From: Nitrospirota bacterium
Lineage (GTDB): Bacteria; Nitrospinota_A; UBA7883
Direction of reading: 5' to 3'
Assembly: GCA_024275315.1 (NCBI GenBank)
Contig: JAJRZK010000009.1
Location: 81,001-145,000 of the forward strand
DNA: 64,000 nucleotides
The notes under the pieces were generated by a model. The model was not told where the DNA came from and did not search any database. It was given only the letters and a program-made list of their open reading frames with translations. Within the stretch, counting starts at the first letter, position 1; the number at the start of each line of letters is the position of its first letter. The translations under genes and the position numbers were made by a program. This document shows, piece by piece, positions 36,761 through 44,977 of the stretch.

Positions 36761-37688
36761 TTGTTTCTCCCCGCATTTTTGCAATATCCTCCACAGACCC
36801 GACCCTGGCAACATCGATGGACCTGTCGATACGCTTCATAAGCCCCCCCAGCACCTTGCCGGGCCCTATTTCGATTACTCTTGAAACACCCATTTGTTTC
36901 AGCCGCCGCATCGACTCCACCCAGCGCACACACCCGGTGACCTGCCTGATCAATCCATTGGATACATCCTCGGCGGTCCGGCTTAGTCCAGCGTCAACGT
37001 TTCGAACGACAGGAATAGCGGGGTTTAGAAACTTTATGGATTCCATGAACTCCGCCAGCCCGTCCCGGGCGGGTTTCATCATCATCGTATGGAAAGGCGC
37101 GCTTACCTGCAGTTCCACCACCTTTTTGGCTCCTCTTGACTTTGCAATCGACATTGCGTTTCGAACATCCTCGGTCTTTCCGGCTATTACGGTCTGCTCC
37201 GGGCTGTTAAAATTAGCGGGAGCCACTTCGCCTCCGGCTTCATGGCAAATCTGTATGACCGAATCCGCGTCCAGCCCTATGATCGCCCCCATGGCGCCCA
37301 CGCCGACAGGCGCCGCTGATTGCATCAGCTCCCCCCTTTTGCGCACAAGCCTGATCGCGTCGGAGAATGCAAGGGAGCCGGCGCAAAAACAGGCCGAAAA
37401 CTCCCCCAGGCTGTGCCCGGCCACCGCGACCGGTTCAATATCACAGCTGTCCCGAAGGGCTTGTAAAGCGATGACCGACACCAGCAGTATAGCAGGTTGC
37501 GTGTTGGCTGTAAGCTGAAGCTCGTCGTCGGGCCCTTCACATATCAGCCTGCCCAGGGAGAACCCGAGAATTTCGTCCGCCTCTTCCACAAGGCGCCTGG
37601 CTTTCGGGCTGGATTCTATCAACGACGAACCCATACCGACAAATTGCGACCCCTGACCGGGAAACAGAAAAGCTGTTGTTTTACTCAT
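36747..37688 (-). CDS. fabD: Malonyl-CoA:ACP transacylase
   Basis: 313 residues from the ATG at 37688 (MSKTTAFLFPGQGSQ); a TTG four codons earlier is possible. Loads malonyl onto ACP. FPGQGSQ, the nucleophile elbow GHSLGEFSA (Ser near 92) and the catalytic His in VSAPFHTMMM are clear. It heads fabD-fabG-acpP-fabF-rnc-queE. fabH and plsX, which often precede it, are absent. A promoter-like palindrome lies upstream at 37728-37747. Confidence 0.95.
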   Translation of the reverse strand: MSKTTAFLFPGQGSQFVGMGSSLIESSPKARRLVEEADEILGFSLGRLICEGPDDELQLTANTQPAILLVSVIALQALRDSCDIEPVAVAGHSLGEFSACFCAGSLAFSDAIRLVRKRGELMQSAAPVGVGAMGAIIGLDADSVIQICHEAGGEVAPANFNSPEQTVIAGKTEDVRNAMSIAKSRGAKKVVELQVSAPFHTMMMKPARDGLAEFMESIKFLNPAIPVVRNVDAGLSRTAEDVSNGLIRQVTGCVRWVESMRRLKQMGVSRVIEIGPGKVLGGLMKRIDRSIDVARVGSVEDIAKMRGETNGQA

Positions 37689-37727
37689 GCTTTGTGTCAA
37701 GATCTGAAGAAACGAGGTAAGCTAACT

Positions 37728-37747
37728 TCCCTGACACGATCTGTCAA
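37728..37747 (-). promoter_or_regulatory. TGACA-N5-TGTCA palindrome at the fabD promoter
   Basis: TGACA (37732-37736) and TGTCA (37742-37746) form a perfect palindrome whose minus-strand edge is a TTGACA -35-like box (37742-37747). Sixteen of 20 bases are identical to the site before the cytochrome c gene at 19077-19096. The accompanying -10 box is weak (TAGCTT after 17 bases). Confidence 0.4.
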
Positions 37748-37865
37748 GCTCGAATTTCGCGGACAAAACCCCTGAATTGACCCAACCGGAGAATGAAAAA
37801 GCGACACTGATTACACCCCGGTCTCAGGGGATGACGGCTGTAGCGATGATCCTATTTTCAACATT

Positions 37866-38597
37866 TTACTTTGGCGCCTTGGGGAGGTTTTCCGCAAACC
37901 CGCCGAAAATTCGCGACAGGACCTGTTTCGTGTTCGGCATGTCGGGATATTTCCTTGTGCGGCTATATCGGCCTGGCCGTATCTGGTACAAGTTGGAATT
38001 GCTCACGGTTTTGTTAACGGAACCTCCCCATACGGATTTCCCCATATCCAGGTCATATATATACAGAGAAACGCTGGCCTTTCTTCTGGAGTAGTAGGTT
38101 ATGTCATAACCTTTTTTGACCTTTATCTTTTTCCCGTTCGGCATTTTTTTTGTCTCATAGATATCCCTCGTTTTAATATTCCTCTCGGTTTCGTTCTTTT
38201 CAATCCTGGCGAAGATGACATAGCGAACACCTTTGAATTTCGACCTTACGACGCCCAGCGATGAAGAGCTTAGCGCCCCCGTCTCCCGGTGTTCAGACAT
38301 CAATCTGTCGTACTTTTTCCTCCCCAGCTTGCTGACAAGCTTTCTGGAGGAGACGACGTTGAGCTCTTTTCTTTGTTTGGTGAACTGGCTCCGGAGGATA
38401 TCCGAATAGGCTATGGTCGTGGTGGCGCTAATGTTGTTCACGATGGAGGCCACACCGCCCACCATTATTTTTGATGAGACAATCGTATCGTATGTGAAGC
38501 TGGGATCGTGCGTAAGCCCGGCTATCTTGGTGGCGCAGGACGTCGCCAACATGCAAAAAACGGCAAGACAAATGTACGCGCTGGTTCTTTTGTACAT
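37866..38597 (-). CDS. Lipoprotein of unknown function
   Basis: 243 residues. Signal peptide with lipobox LATSC (Cys21), so an outer- or inner-membrane lipoprotein facing the periplasm. The remainder is basic and mixed alpha/beta: IMVGGVASIVNN, SDILRSQFTKQRKELNVVSSR, VRYVIFARIEKNE and SVSLYIYDLDMGKSVWGGSVNKT suggest a periplasmic domain of the type that binds or assembles at the envelope. No family recognised with certainty. It is monocistronic, between fabD and pit. Confidence 0.7.
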   Translation of the reverse strand: MYKRTSAYICLAVFCMLATSCATKIAGLTHDPSFTYDTIVSSKIMVGGVASIVNNISATTTIAYSDILRSQFTKQRKELNVVSSRKLVSKLGRKKYDRLMSEHRETGALSSSSLGVVRSKFKGVRYVIFARIEKNETERNIKTRDIYETKKMPNGKKIKVKKGYDITYYSRRKASVSLYIYDLDMGKSVWGGSVNKTVSNSNLYQIRPGRYSRTRKYPDMPNTKQVLSRIFGGFAENLPKAPK

Positions 38598-38696
38598 GCA
38601 AGACCCCCTTTCGATTTTCAGCTTTGCCCTTGATAAACTAAAGTATTCCCGTTTTCCGGGCTGGTTGTCAATACGGGCCAGGCGCAGGCGTGGTTC

Positions 38697-39785
38697 TTAT
38701 TTTCTGTACAAATCATAAACAAACAACGCAAGCCCCAGAGCTGTCGCGAGGCTGAACACCAGCATCCCCGTTTTTATCACGATTAGATACGCAACCCCGG
38801 CCACGGCCGCTGTAACCGGTATGGTGAGCGCCCATGCGTTCAGTATGGACCCTACAACCGCGCCGGGGGATTTACCAAAGGTTTTCGAAGCTCCCACACC
38901 TACCACGGATGAGACCGTGACATGAGTTGTGGACACGGGCATCCCGAGAAAAGTGGCCGCAAACATGACCGCCGCCGCCCCCGATTCCGCGCTGAACCCG
39001 TGGACCGGCTGCAAGTCGGTGATTTTTTTCGCTACGGTTTTGATGATCCGCATTCCTCCCACCATCGTCCCGGCGCTGATGGATACGGCGCAAATGACAG
39101 TTACCCACAGCGGCACATGGAACCTTTCTGTCGCACCCGCCTGGTACAGCGCCAGAGCTATCAGCCCCATGGTTTTTTGCGCGTCGTTGGATCCGTGGGC
39201 GAAGCTCATCATCCCGGCGGACAACACCTGCATCCTAGCGAAAAACCGGTTGCCGCGCTGGACCGCCATGCCGGAAAACAGCCCCCTGGCCGTTCCGGCC
39301 AGCAGTCTGAACAATACGTATCCCGCCGCGAAACCGAATATTGGTGAGGTAAACAGCGCCACTATGATTTTTATCAGCATGCTCCACCTGAAAACGTCAA
39401 CTCCCGCTCCGTTGATCAGCGCTTTTACAAAAACCGCCCCGAACAGGGCGGAAACAAGAGCGTGGGACGAACTGGATGGAACTCCGTATTTCCATGTAGT
39501 GAGGTTCCAGGCGATGGCGGTGGATACCGCCGCGGTTATCACGCCAGTGTCCATGTACACCGGATCAGCGACACCTGTGGCTAGAGTATACGCCACCTTG
39601 TGGGAGATCAGCGCTCCGGCAAAATTGAACAAGGCGGCCAGAGCCAGGGCGGCGGGGACAGTTAGCGCGCGGGTCGCGATCGACGTGGCGATGGTGTTGG
39701 CGGCGTCGTTGAACCCGTTTATAAAGTTAAACACCACCGAAAGCAGGACAACCAGGGCAAGAACGACAAGGGTGTGTTCAGGCAT
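38697..39785 (-). CDS. pit: Inorganic phosphate transporter, Pit family
   Basis: 362 residues, about ten membrane helices. Low-affinity phosphate (metal-phosphate) symporter. The repeated family signature GFNDAANTIATSIATRAL (N-terminal half) and SFAHGSNDAQKTMGLIALAL (C-terminal half) are plain. The start overlaps the end of the DUF47 gene by 8 bases; such pairs form a transporter with its PhoU-like regulator. Confidence 0.94.
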   Translation of the reverse strand: MPEHTLVVLALVVLLSVVFNFINGFNDAANTIATSIATRALTVPAALALAALFNFAGALISHKVAYTLATGVADPVYMDTGVITAAVSTAIAWNLTTWKYGVPSSSSHALVSALFGAVFVKALINGAGVDVFRWSMLIKIIVALFTSPIFGFAAGYVLFRLLAGTARGLFSGMAVQRGNRFFARMQVLSAGMMSFAHGSNDAQKTMGLIALALYQAGATERFHVPLWVTVICAVSISAGTMVGGMRIIKTVAKKITDLQPVHGFSAESGAAAVMFAATFLGMPVSTTHVTVSSVVGVGASKTFGKSPGAVVGSILNAWALTIPVTAAVAGVAYLIVIKTGMLVFSLATALGLALFVYDLYRK

Positions 39786-40458
39786 GTTCTATTATCATAC
39801 TCTGGATGACTTTCATGATCTCCACCAGCGTGTCGACTATCTCCTCGAGCTGGTCGAGAGTTTTTTCGTCCATTACCAGGCGGCGATAATCTGACAGCCT
39901 GTTCTCTTTGGCCGCGGCGTTTATCTGGCTGGAAAGCTTTTGCTTGTTTGGCCAGTATATCCTGTCTCCCTCCGCCTCGATCACGCTAATGTCCGAAAGA
40001 ATTCCGGAGAGCTTTGCGGTGTTTCGTCTTGGGTCACGCAGAAGCTCCACGGTTTTGCCCGCCTGTTCCACGCCCCTGGCAAACACCTTGAGCTGATCTT
40101 TTACGAATGGAGGAAAATCGGGCCTGTAATCCGCGTGGACGCTCATTTTGGCCGATTCGTCCAGCCTGTCCAGAGCGTCGTCCAGGTTTTTAAAAAGCCG
40201 GATCAACTCTGCCGGTGAATATGGCGGAGTGAACGTGCGTTTGAGCTCTGCGTTTATTTCACGTATGATTTTGTCTCCATCCCTTTCCAGCGTCTTAAGC
40301 CGCGCCAGCAGACTCTCTTTTTCTTCCGGCGACAACGCCCCCCTGTAGACGGCGGCGAGGTACACTTTCACGCTTTGGGAAATGAGGTCGTACATTTTCG
40401 ACATGGGAGAAAAAAAGTCCACCTCTTCCGGGAAGAACAGGCTTAAAAAATTTTTCAT
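39778..40458 (-). CDS. DUF47/PhoU-like regulator of Pit
   Basis: 226 residues from the ATG at 40458 (MKNFLSLFFPEEVDFF). All-helical PhoU-like protein: ARLKTLERDGDKIIREINAEL and IRLFKNLDDALDRLDESAK carry the acidic metal-binding repeats (E/DxxxD) of the family. DUF47 proteins are cytoplasmic partners that control Pit transporters. It overlaps pit by 8 bases, which supports that pairing. Confidence 0.9.
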   Translation of the reverse strand: MKNFLSLFFPEEVDFFSPMSKMYDLISQSVKVYLAAVYRGALSPEEKESLLARLKTLERDGDKIIREINAELKRTFTPPYSPAELIRLFKNLDDALDRLDESAKMSVHADYRPDFPPFVKDQLKVFARGVEQAGKTVELLRDPRRNTAKLSGILSDISVIEAEGDRIYWPNKQKLSSQINAAAKENRLSDYRRLVMDEKTLDQLEEIVDTLVEIMKVIQSMIIEHA

Positions 40459-40533
40459 GTTACCGTTTCCCGTCAATCAGACGAACTGTGTCCCAGGCTT
40501 TTGATATAGTTGTATAATATTGCAAAATATATC

Positions 40534-42291
40534 ATGGCATCAGAAATCTTTCGCGCAACTTTAGCCGCAAACCTGTCGTCGCTCAAACGCGGTTCAGCCG
40601 ATCTGGCCATGCTCCTGTCATCGCTTCAGCATGAAAAACTCTGGGATCGTCTCATACCGGCTAAAATCACGGGGTATACATGCAAGGTTGCGGTGGACGG
40701 GCGAATCAAGCATGTAAACTCCACCTATGATCCATGGAAAGAAGCGGATAAACAGCTCCTGTCAACGCTGGGCGCAAGGAGGCTCAACGACTTGTCTACG
40801 GCCTATTATTTCGGCGCGGGCCTGGGATATCACCTGAAACTGTTGCTTGAAACCCTGGGCGACCGGGTGCGCGTTGCGCTATATGAAAAAGATCCCGATT
40901 GGCTTGTTCTGGCGCTTTCATTGCACGATTTCACGGCAGAAATCGAATCGGGCAGGTTGCGCGTGCGCCTGGATAGGGTGACGGACAATCCTGAACCGAT
41001 ACGGTTGGCGTTTAACGATATAAGCTGGGCGCATCCGGTTCTCTGGGACCGGTATTGCTCCTATTACAACGGATTGATCAGAGAAAGCTTCACCACCTGC
41101 GAACCCCGGGAAAAAACGACGGTGTTGACCGTGATTATCTACCCTTATTCCGCCTATCTGAATCTTTCCGACTCCGTGTCGGAACGGTTCAGAGCTCTTG
41201 GATTCGATGTGGTCAAGCGCCCTAACATCCCCGGTGAAATCAGGAGCGCCGTACTGGAGAGCCGGCCAAGTCTGATTTTTTCCATGTCGTTCTCATCCTC
41301 GCTTGCAAAGCTTTCCAGCGAACTTGAAATCACCTACATATGCTGGGAGCTGGACAAGGTAATGAACCAGGATTACATACCATGCGGCAGGTATCCCTAC
41401 AGCAAAGTGTTTACAACGTATCTCGGTGATGTAGCCAGGTTCGACGAGGCGGGACACGAGGCGTTCTATCTTCCAGCGGCTCCGGACACTCTCCTGGAAG
41501 ACGATTTTGACCTTACCGAGGATGAGTCAAACAAGTACTCATGCGATATCTCTTTTGTAGGATCACCCCTGCTTTCAATAAACAACGACTATCTTGCGCT
41601 GTTGTCCTCCATAAAAGGCGCCATGGACCGCCATGGCCTGGTGGACGAGGGGCAAAGGTTAATCAACGCCATGGAAAAATCCATCGCAAGACAAAAAGAG
41701 TTTTCGATGAAAAACCGGTATGAGCTCCCCGGGCTGTTGCGGGACGAAATCGAGAAAGCCGGGGTGACCGAGCTGTTTACGTTTTCCATCGAGAGACTGG
41801 GCAATATCATCGCCAAACAGTGCTGTAAAATCCAGCGGCTTGGTTATCTTATGGAGCTGGCGCCGACCACCGTGGCCGTATACGGCGCCAGGGACTGGCT
41901 GGATGTGAAAGCCGACCATCTTCTGTATAAGGGCATGGCGGATTTTGACCGTGAAAGCGGGATGATATACAGGGCGTCGAAAATTAATCTGGATATCACA
42001 AGGATCTATCAGCTCGACGGATTCAGCGACAGGGTTTTCAATATCCTTTGGGCGGGGGGGTTTCTGATGATGAACCGCACAAAAACCATAGAACGCTCGT
42101 TCGAAATTGGAAAAGAACTGGTGGTGTTTGACACGCCCGGGGAAATGAAACAGTTGTGCGAACACTACCTGAACGAGGAAACCGAACGAAGGGACATCGC
42201 CCAACGGGGCCGGGTCCACGTGCGGGAGAGCCATTCAGTGGCACACAGAGTGGATGAAATGCTCTCCCGCGTTCCGGATATCGTTAATTAA
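40534..42291 (+). CDS. Two-part glycosyltransferase (DUF115-like plus CgeB-like)
   Basis: 585 residues from the ATG at 40534; a TATAAT box at 40513-40518 makes an earlier TTG start unlikely. The first third resembles the DUF115/motility accessory (Maf) fold (DLSTAYYFGAGLGYHLKLLL, VALYEKDPDWLVLALSL). The rest resembles CgeB/DUF3880-type glycosyltransferases with a C-terminal GT-B half (YRASKINLDITRIYQLDGFSDRVFNILWAGG). Such proteins decorate flagellins or surface polymers. No sugar donor or acceptor can be read from sequence. It is convergent with, and overlaps by 8 bases, the DUF5610 gene. Confidence 0.65.
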   Translation: MASEIFRATLAANLSSLKRGSADLAMLLSSLQHEKLWDRLIPAKITGYTCKVAVDGRIKHVNSTYDPWKEADKQLLSTLGARRLNDLSTAYYFGAGLGYHLKLLLETLGDRVRVALYEKDPDWLVLALSLHDFTAEIESGRLRVRLDRVTDNPEPIRLAFNDISWAHPVLWDRYCSYYNGLIRESFTTCEPREKTTVLTVIIYPYSAYLNLSDSVSERFRALGFDVVKRPNIPGEIRSAVLESRPSLIFSMSFSSSLAKLSSELEITYICWELDKVMNQDYIPCGRYPYSKVFTTYLGDVARFDEAGHEAFYLPAAPDTLLEDDFDLTEDESNKYSCDISFVGSPLLSINNDYLALLSSIKGAMDRHGLVDEGQRLINAMEKSIARQKEFSMKNRYELPGLLRDEIEKAGVTELFTFSIERLGNIIAKQCCKIQRLGYLMELAPTTVAVYGARDWLDVKADHLLYKGMADFDRESGMIYRASKINLDITRIYQLDGFSDRVFNILWAGGFLMMNRTKTIERSFEIGKELVVFDTPGEMKQLCEHYLNEETERRDIAQRGRVHVRESHSVAHRVDEMLSRVPDIVN

Positions 42292-43063
42292 CGCCGGTTC
42301 CCGCCGGAACCTGTGACCCGAAAAAGTTTTTCACATATTCCGCCCAGCCCCCTTCATCGGCCGCCTTTTTACCCTCATCGGCTCCATCGCCTTTCAGATG
42401 GCTGAAAAATGCGTCGAGCTTGCCCTGTATCAGGCTCTTGGTCTCTTTTATTCCATCCGAGACCTGGGAAGGGAGATTACCCAGAATCGCCATCGCTTCT
42501 TTAAAACCGTTATCAATGGCTCCTTCGACCATCTTCTTGAACGCGTCAACCTGCTCTTCATAAGTCATATCCGGATTGTCCGCCGCGAACATGGGGAAAA
42601 AACCGAGCGCAAAATCGACGATCCTCGACGCCGTGGCTTCCGGGCCGAACGGGTTTCCATCGATAGCGGCGATATGGGCGTTGACTATATTCTCCGCCTC
42701 ACCGGCTCGCTGGGAAGCGAAGGTGTCACCACCTTTTTGATCAGCGTAGGCCGCAAGCTTTTCCGCCATGGTCCCCGCCGGGGGCTGGGACTTTTCGAAA
42801 CTCATCCTGATATAGCGCATACTGGATGATTCGGCTACTATCTGCCCGAAAGAACCCTCGCCGCCGCGCTGTACTGTTATGGCGCTGTCCACCCGCTGAA
42901 GCATCTCAACGGAAAGCGAACCAAAAAAGTTTTTCAACTCCACCTGGTCCGACCTGTCCACTCGGGCGCCATTGCCGTCTTGCTGTGGTTTTACAGGTGT
43001 GTTTAAGTTGCCTGTCCTGAATTCAGGACGGATTCCTGATATTAACGTTTCCACTCCGCTCAT
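42284..43063 (-). CDS. DUF5610 domain protein
   Basis: 259 residues. A disordered N-terminal part (about 1-60) leads to the DUF5610 core: SRIVDFALGFFPMFAADNPDM, EEQVDAFKKMVEGAIDNGFKEA and GIKETKSLIQGKLDAFF. No signal peptide or membrane helix. The family is uncharacterised; members occur in Gram-negative bacteria, often near surface or motility genes. The adjacent Maf-like glycosyltransferase fits that loosely. Confidence 0.75.
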   Translation of the reverse strand: MSGVETLISGIRPEFRTGNLNTPVKPQQDGNGARVDRSDQVELKNFFGSLSVEMLQRVDSAITVQRGGEGSFGQIVAESSSMRYIRMSFEKSQPPAGTMAEKLAAYADQKGGDTFASQRAGEAENIVNAHIAAIDGNPFGPEATASRIVDFALGFFPMFAADNPDMTYEEQVDAFKKMVEGAIDNGFKEAMAILGNLPSQVSDGIKETKSLIQGKLDAFFSHLKGDGADEGKKAADEGGWAEYVKNFFGSQVPAGTGVN

Positions 43064-43200
43064 TTTAACCTCGGGATTGAAGTTTTGTAGGTAACTCAGT
43101 TATCGGCTTGCGGAGATTTTTCCATTAGTCCTTTTTATTTGAGCGACCCTTCCTATATCACATATATACAATAAGTTATATCCTCTCCCCTTCCGCGCAG

Positions 43201-43250
43201 AAAAAAAAGCCCATAAACTCCCCTTTCGGTCGGGGGAGCTTGCGGGCTTG
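43201..43250 (-). terminator. Rho-independent terminator of the sigma/anti-sigma/Spy operon
   Basis: Minus strand: CTCCCC pairs with GGGGAG, with outer AAGCCC/GGGCTT arms and asymmetrical internal loops. Eight T residues follow (43201-43208). Lies 23 bases past the stop of the Spy-like gene. Confidence 0.8.
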
Positions 43251-43272
43251 TGGCTTTAATCCGGACCAGTAA

Positions 43273-43743
43273 TCAGAAATCATCCCCATGACGCCTGGAG
43301 CCGCCCCTGTCCCGGTCGTTTGGGCGCCTGTCATGTCCACCGAAAGCCGACGCGTCCATACGCTCGAGTATTTTTTGCTTTTGTTCCGGTGTCAATATTC
43401 CCGTCATTTTCACCTGCATTCCCAGCTTCGTTCGTGTCATCTCGGCTTGCAATTCAGCTATTTCGTTTATCAGCTTGTCCAGTTTTGCTTTGTCCGGCTT
43501 GTCCTTGTGGAGCTCTTCTTGAAAATCGATTTGTACCAGACCGATTTCGCTCTTCGTTTTGATCATCCGCTTCCGCGTTTCGCTACGGAATTTCCTGACC
43601 TGTTTGAGCTGGTTGCTATCCAGGTTGATATCTTCCATCAGGACTTTTCTGCCACCGCCACGGCCTTTGTAGTCATCGTGGGCGGCCAGGGAAACCGTGG
43701 GAACAAGAGACGCAACCGCTATCGCGATAATTAGTCTACGCAT
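43273..43743 (-). CDS. Spy/CpxP/ZraP-like periplasmic protein
   Basis: 156 residues from the ATG at 43743, 4 bases after GGAGGTTACG. A signal peptide (about 1-21, ending VSLAA) is followed by a helical, charged domain with one LTxxQ-type motif (ILTPEQKQKI, about 120) and a His/Arg/Asp-rich tail (GGHDRRPNDRDRGG). Spy/CpxP proteins are periplasmic chaperones or stress sensors; ZraP and CnrX bind metal. The His-rich tail could bind metal. Its start overlaps the anti-sigma stop by 8 bases, so it probably senses stress for the sigma/anti-sigma pair. Confidence 0.75.
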   Translation of the reverse strand: MRRLIIAIAVASLVPTVSLAAHDDYKGRGGGRKVLMEDINLDSNQLKQVRKFRSETRKRMIKTKSEIGLVQIDFQEELHKDKPDKAKLDKLINEIAELQAEMTRTKLGMQVKMTGILTPEQKQKILERMDASAFGGHDRRPNDRDRGGSRRHGDDF

Positions 43744-44158
43744 CGTAACCTCCATTTATCCAAAAGATTTCGCTTAACTGATCAGCAATATATGTATCGA
43801 GATTTTCGGACTCGTCCAGGCTGTCGTCTGAAAAGTTCGTCGTGACGCCAAACACTGGAACAAGCATCTCGTCAACAAATTCGGCTATGTCCGTATCGGT
43901 CGAAACGTCCGGCGGCTTAACAACTTCCGGTTGAGGAGCCGGAGCCAGCCTGATGGCGACAACCAGCGCCACCGTCACCACCGCCATCGACCAGGAGGCC
44001 GCGTGTCTGGTGGATAAGTGTGTCCAGAGCCTGCCCCAAAGCGATGTATGGCGATCTTCCGCCATTTCATCGCTGTTGATCCGCTCCATTACTTTTCCTC
44101 GCAGTGATTCAGGGGGCCGCATTCTGTGAGCCTTGCGGAAAAGATCGTCCGGTTTCAT
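43736..44158 (-). CDS. Membrane anti-sigma factor-like protein
   Basis: 140 residues. A cytoplasmic basic segment (about 1-52) is followed by one transmembrane helix (about 55-72, WSMAVVTVALVVAIRLA) and an acidic periplasmic part. There is no HxxxCxxC zinc motif, so it is not a ZAS-type anti-sigma factor. Assigned by position and layout: immediately after an ECF sigma gene (4-base ATGA overlap) and before a Spy-like gene. Such factors are often released by site-1/site-2 proteolysis; an RseP homologue is encoded at 31837-32952. Confidence 0.65.
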   Translation of the reverse strand: MKPDDLFRKAHRMRPPESLRGKVMERINSDEMAEDRHTSLWGRLWTHLSTRHAASWSMAVVTVALVVAIRLAPAPQPEVVKPPDVSTDTDIAEFVDEMLVPVFGVTTNFSDDSLDESENLDTYIADQLSEIFWINGGYDA

Positions 44159-44796
44159 TTCAAATCCTCCATTTGGGCCGCGAACCTGGCCAGGTCTTCG
44201 CGCGCGCGGGCTATCCGCGATTTCACCGTGCCCACCGGCACATCCATGGCGCCGGATATCTGTTCATAACTAAGTCCTTCAATCTCTCTTAGCACCACAG
44301 CCATTCTCCGGTCCGGGTCGAGTCTTTCTAGCAATTTCGACAAAGCCTGTTCCACCTCGCAAGATTCCACTCCCGCTCCGGGGTTTTGTCTCATGAATAT
44401 CTCCTTGTCGACAACTCCGAAAACCCTCTCGTCGGTTTTACAGCCAGCGGGGCTCCTTCTTCTAAGCGTGTTCAGGGTTTTGTTCACGGTTATCCTGTAC
44501 AACCACGTTGAAAAACTGGAACGGCCCTTGAAAGAGCCAAGCGCTTTCCACGCCGATACGAACACTTCCTGAGTAAGATCTTCGGATTCCTCGAAGCTAC
44601 AGGTCATCCGGTAGGCCACATTCCACACAAAACTTTTATATTTGTCGAAAAGCTCTTCAAACGCCGCTGTGTCGCCGGCTCTGGCTCGGTTAACGGTGAT
44701 TGTCTCGTTAATAATCGTGTTTGCGATACCATCCATCCGGTCGGTGTTTGTTTGAACCTGAACCGGCCATTGCGCCTCAACGTTGCCGGGATTCAT
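44155..44796 (-). CDS. ECF-type RNA polymerase sigma factor
   Basis: 213 residues; the first 20 may be dispensable (second ATG at 44736). Sigma-2 region: FEELFDKYKSFVWNVAYRM, EESEDLTQEVFVSAWKALGSF, WLYRITVNKTLNTLRRR (about 40-115). Sigma-4 region with helix-turn-helix: VVLREIEGLSYEQISGAMD and VGTVKSRIARARE (about 165-205). RpoE-like. It heads an operon with its probable anti-sigma factor and a Spy-like protein, which indicates envelope or metal stress control. Confidence 0.92.
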   Translation of the reverse strand: MNPGNVEAQWPVQVQTNTDRMDGIANTIINETITVNRARAGDTAAFEELFDKYKSFVWNVAYRMTCSFEESEDLTQEVFVSAWKALGSFKGRSSFSTWLYRITVNKTLNTLRRRSPAGCKTDERVFGVVDKEIFMRQNPGAGVESCEVEQALSKLLERLDPDRRMAVVLREIEGLSYEQISGAMDVPVGTVKSRIARAREDLARFAAQMEDLK

Positions 44797-44977
44797 ATTT
44801 TGCGCCTTACTGCAACGAAAGGTTGTTTTCCCGCCATTCCATGAATTTCGCCAAAACGGCTGTCATTTATGTATGTTCTCATATTTATTGGACACGCACG
44901 GTTCAATAAAGTTCCCAAATCAGGGCAAAATCAGGGAAAATAACAAAAACAATTTCAACTTCAGGGGAACCGCCGCC

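Noticed and set aside
44889..44915. ECF-type promoter (GGAACTT on the minus strand) before the ECF sigma gene.
   Set aside because: The -35-like box is good, but no convincing -10 box follows at the usual spacing.
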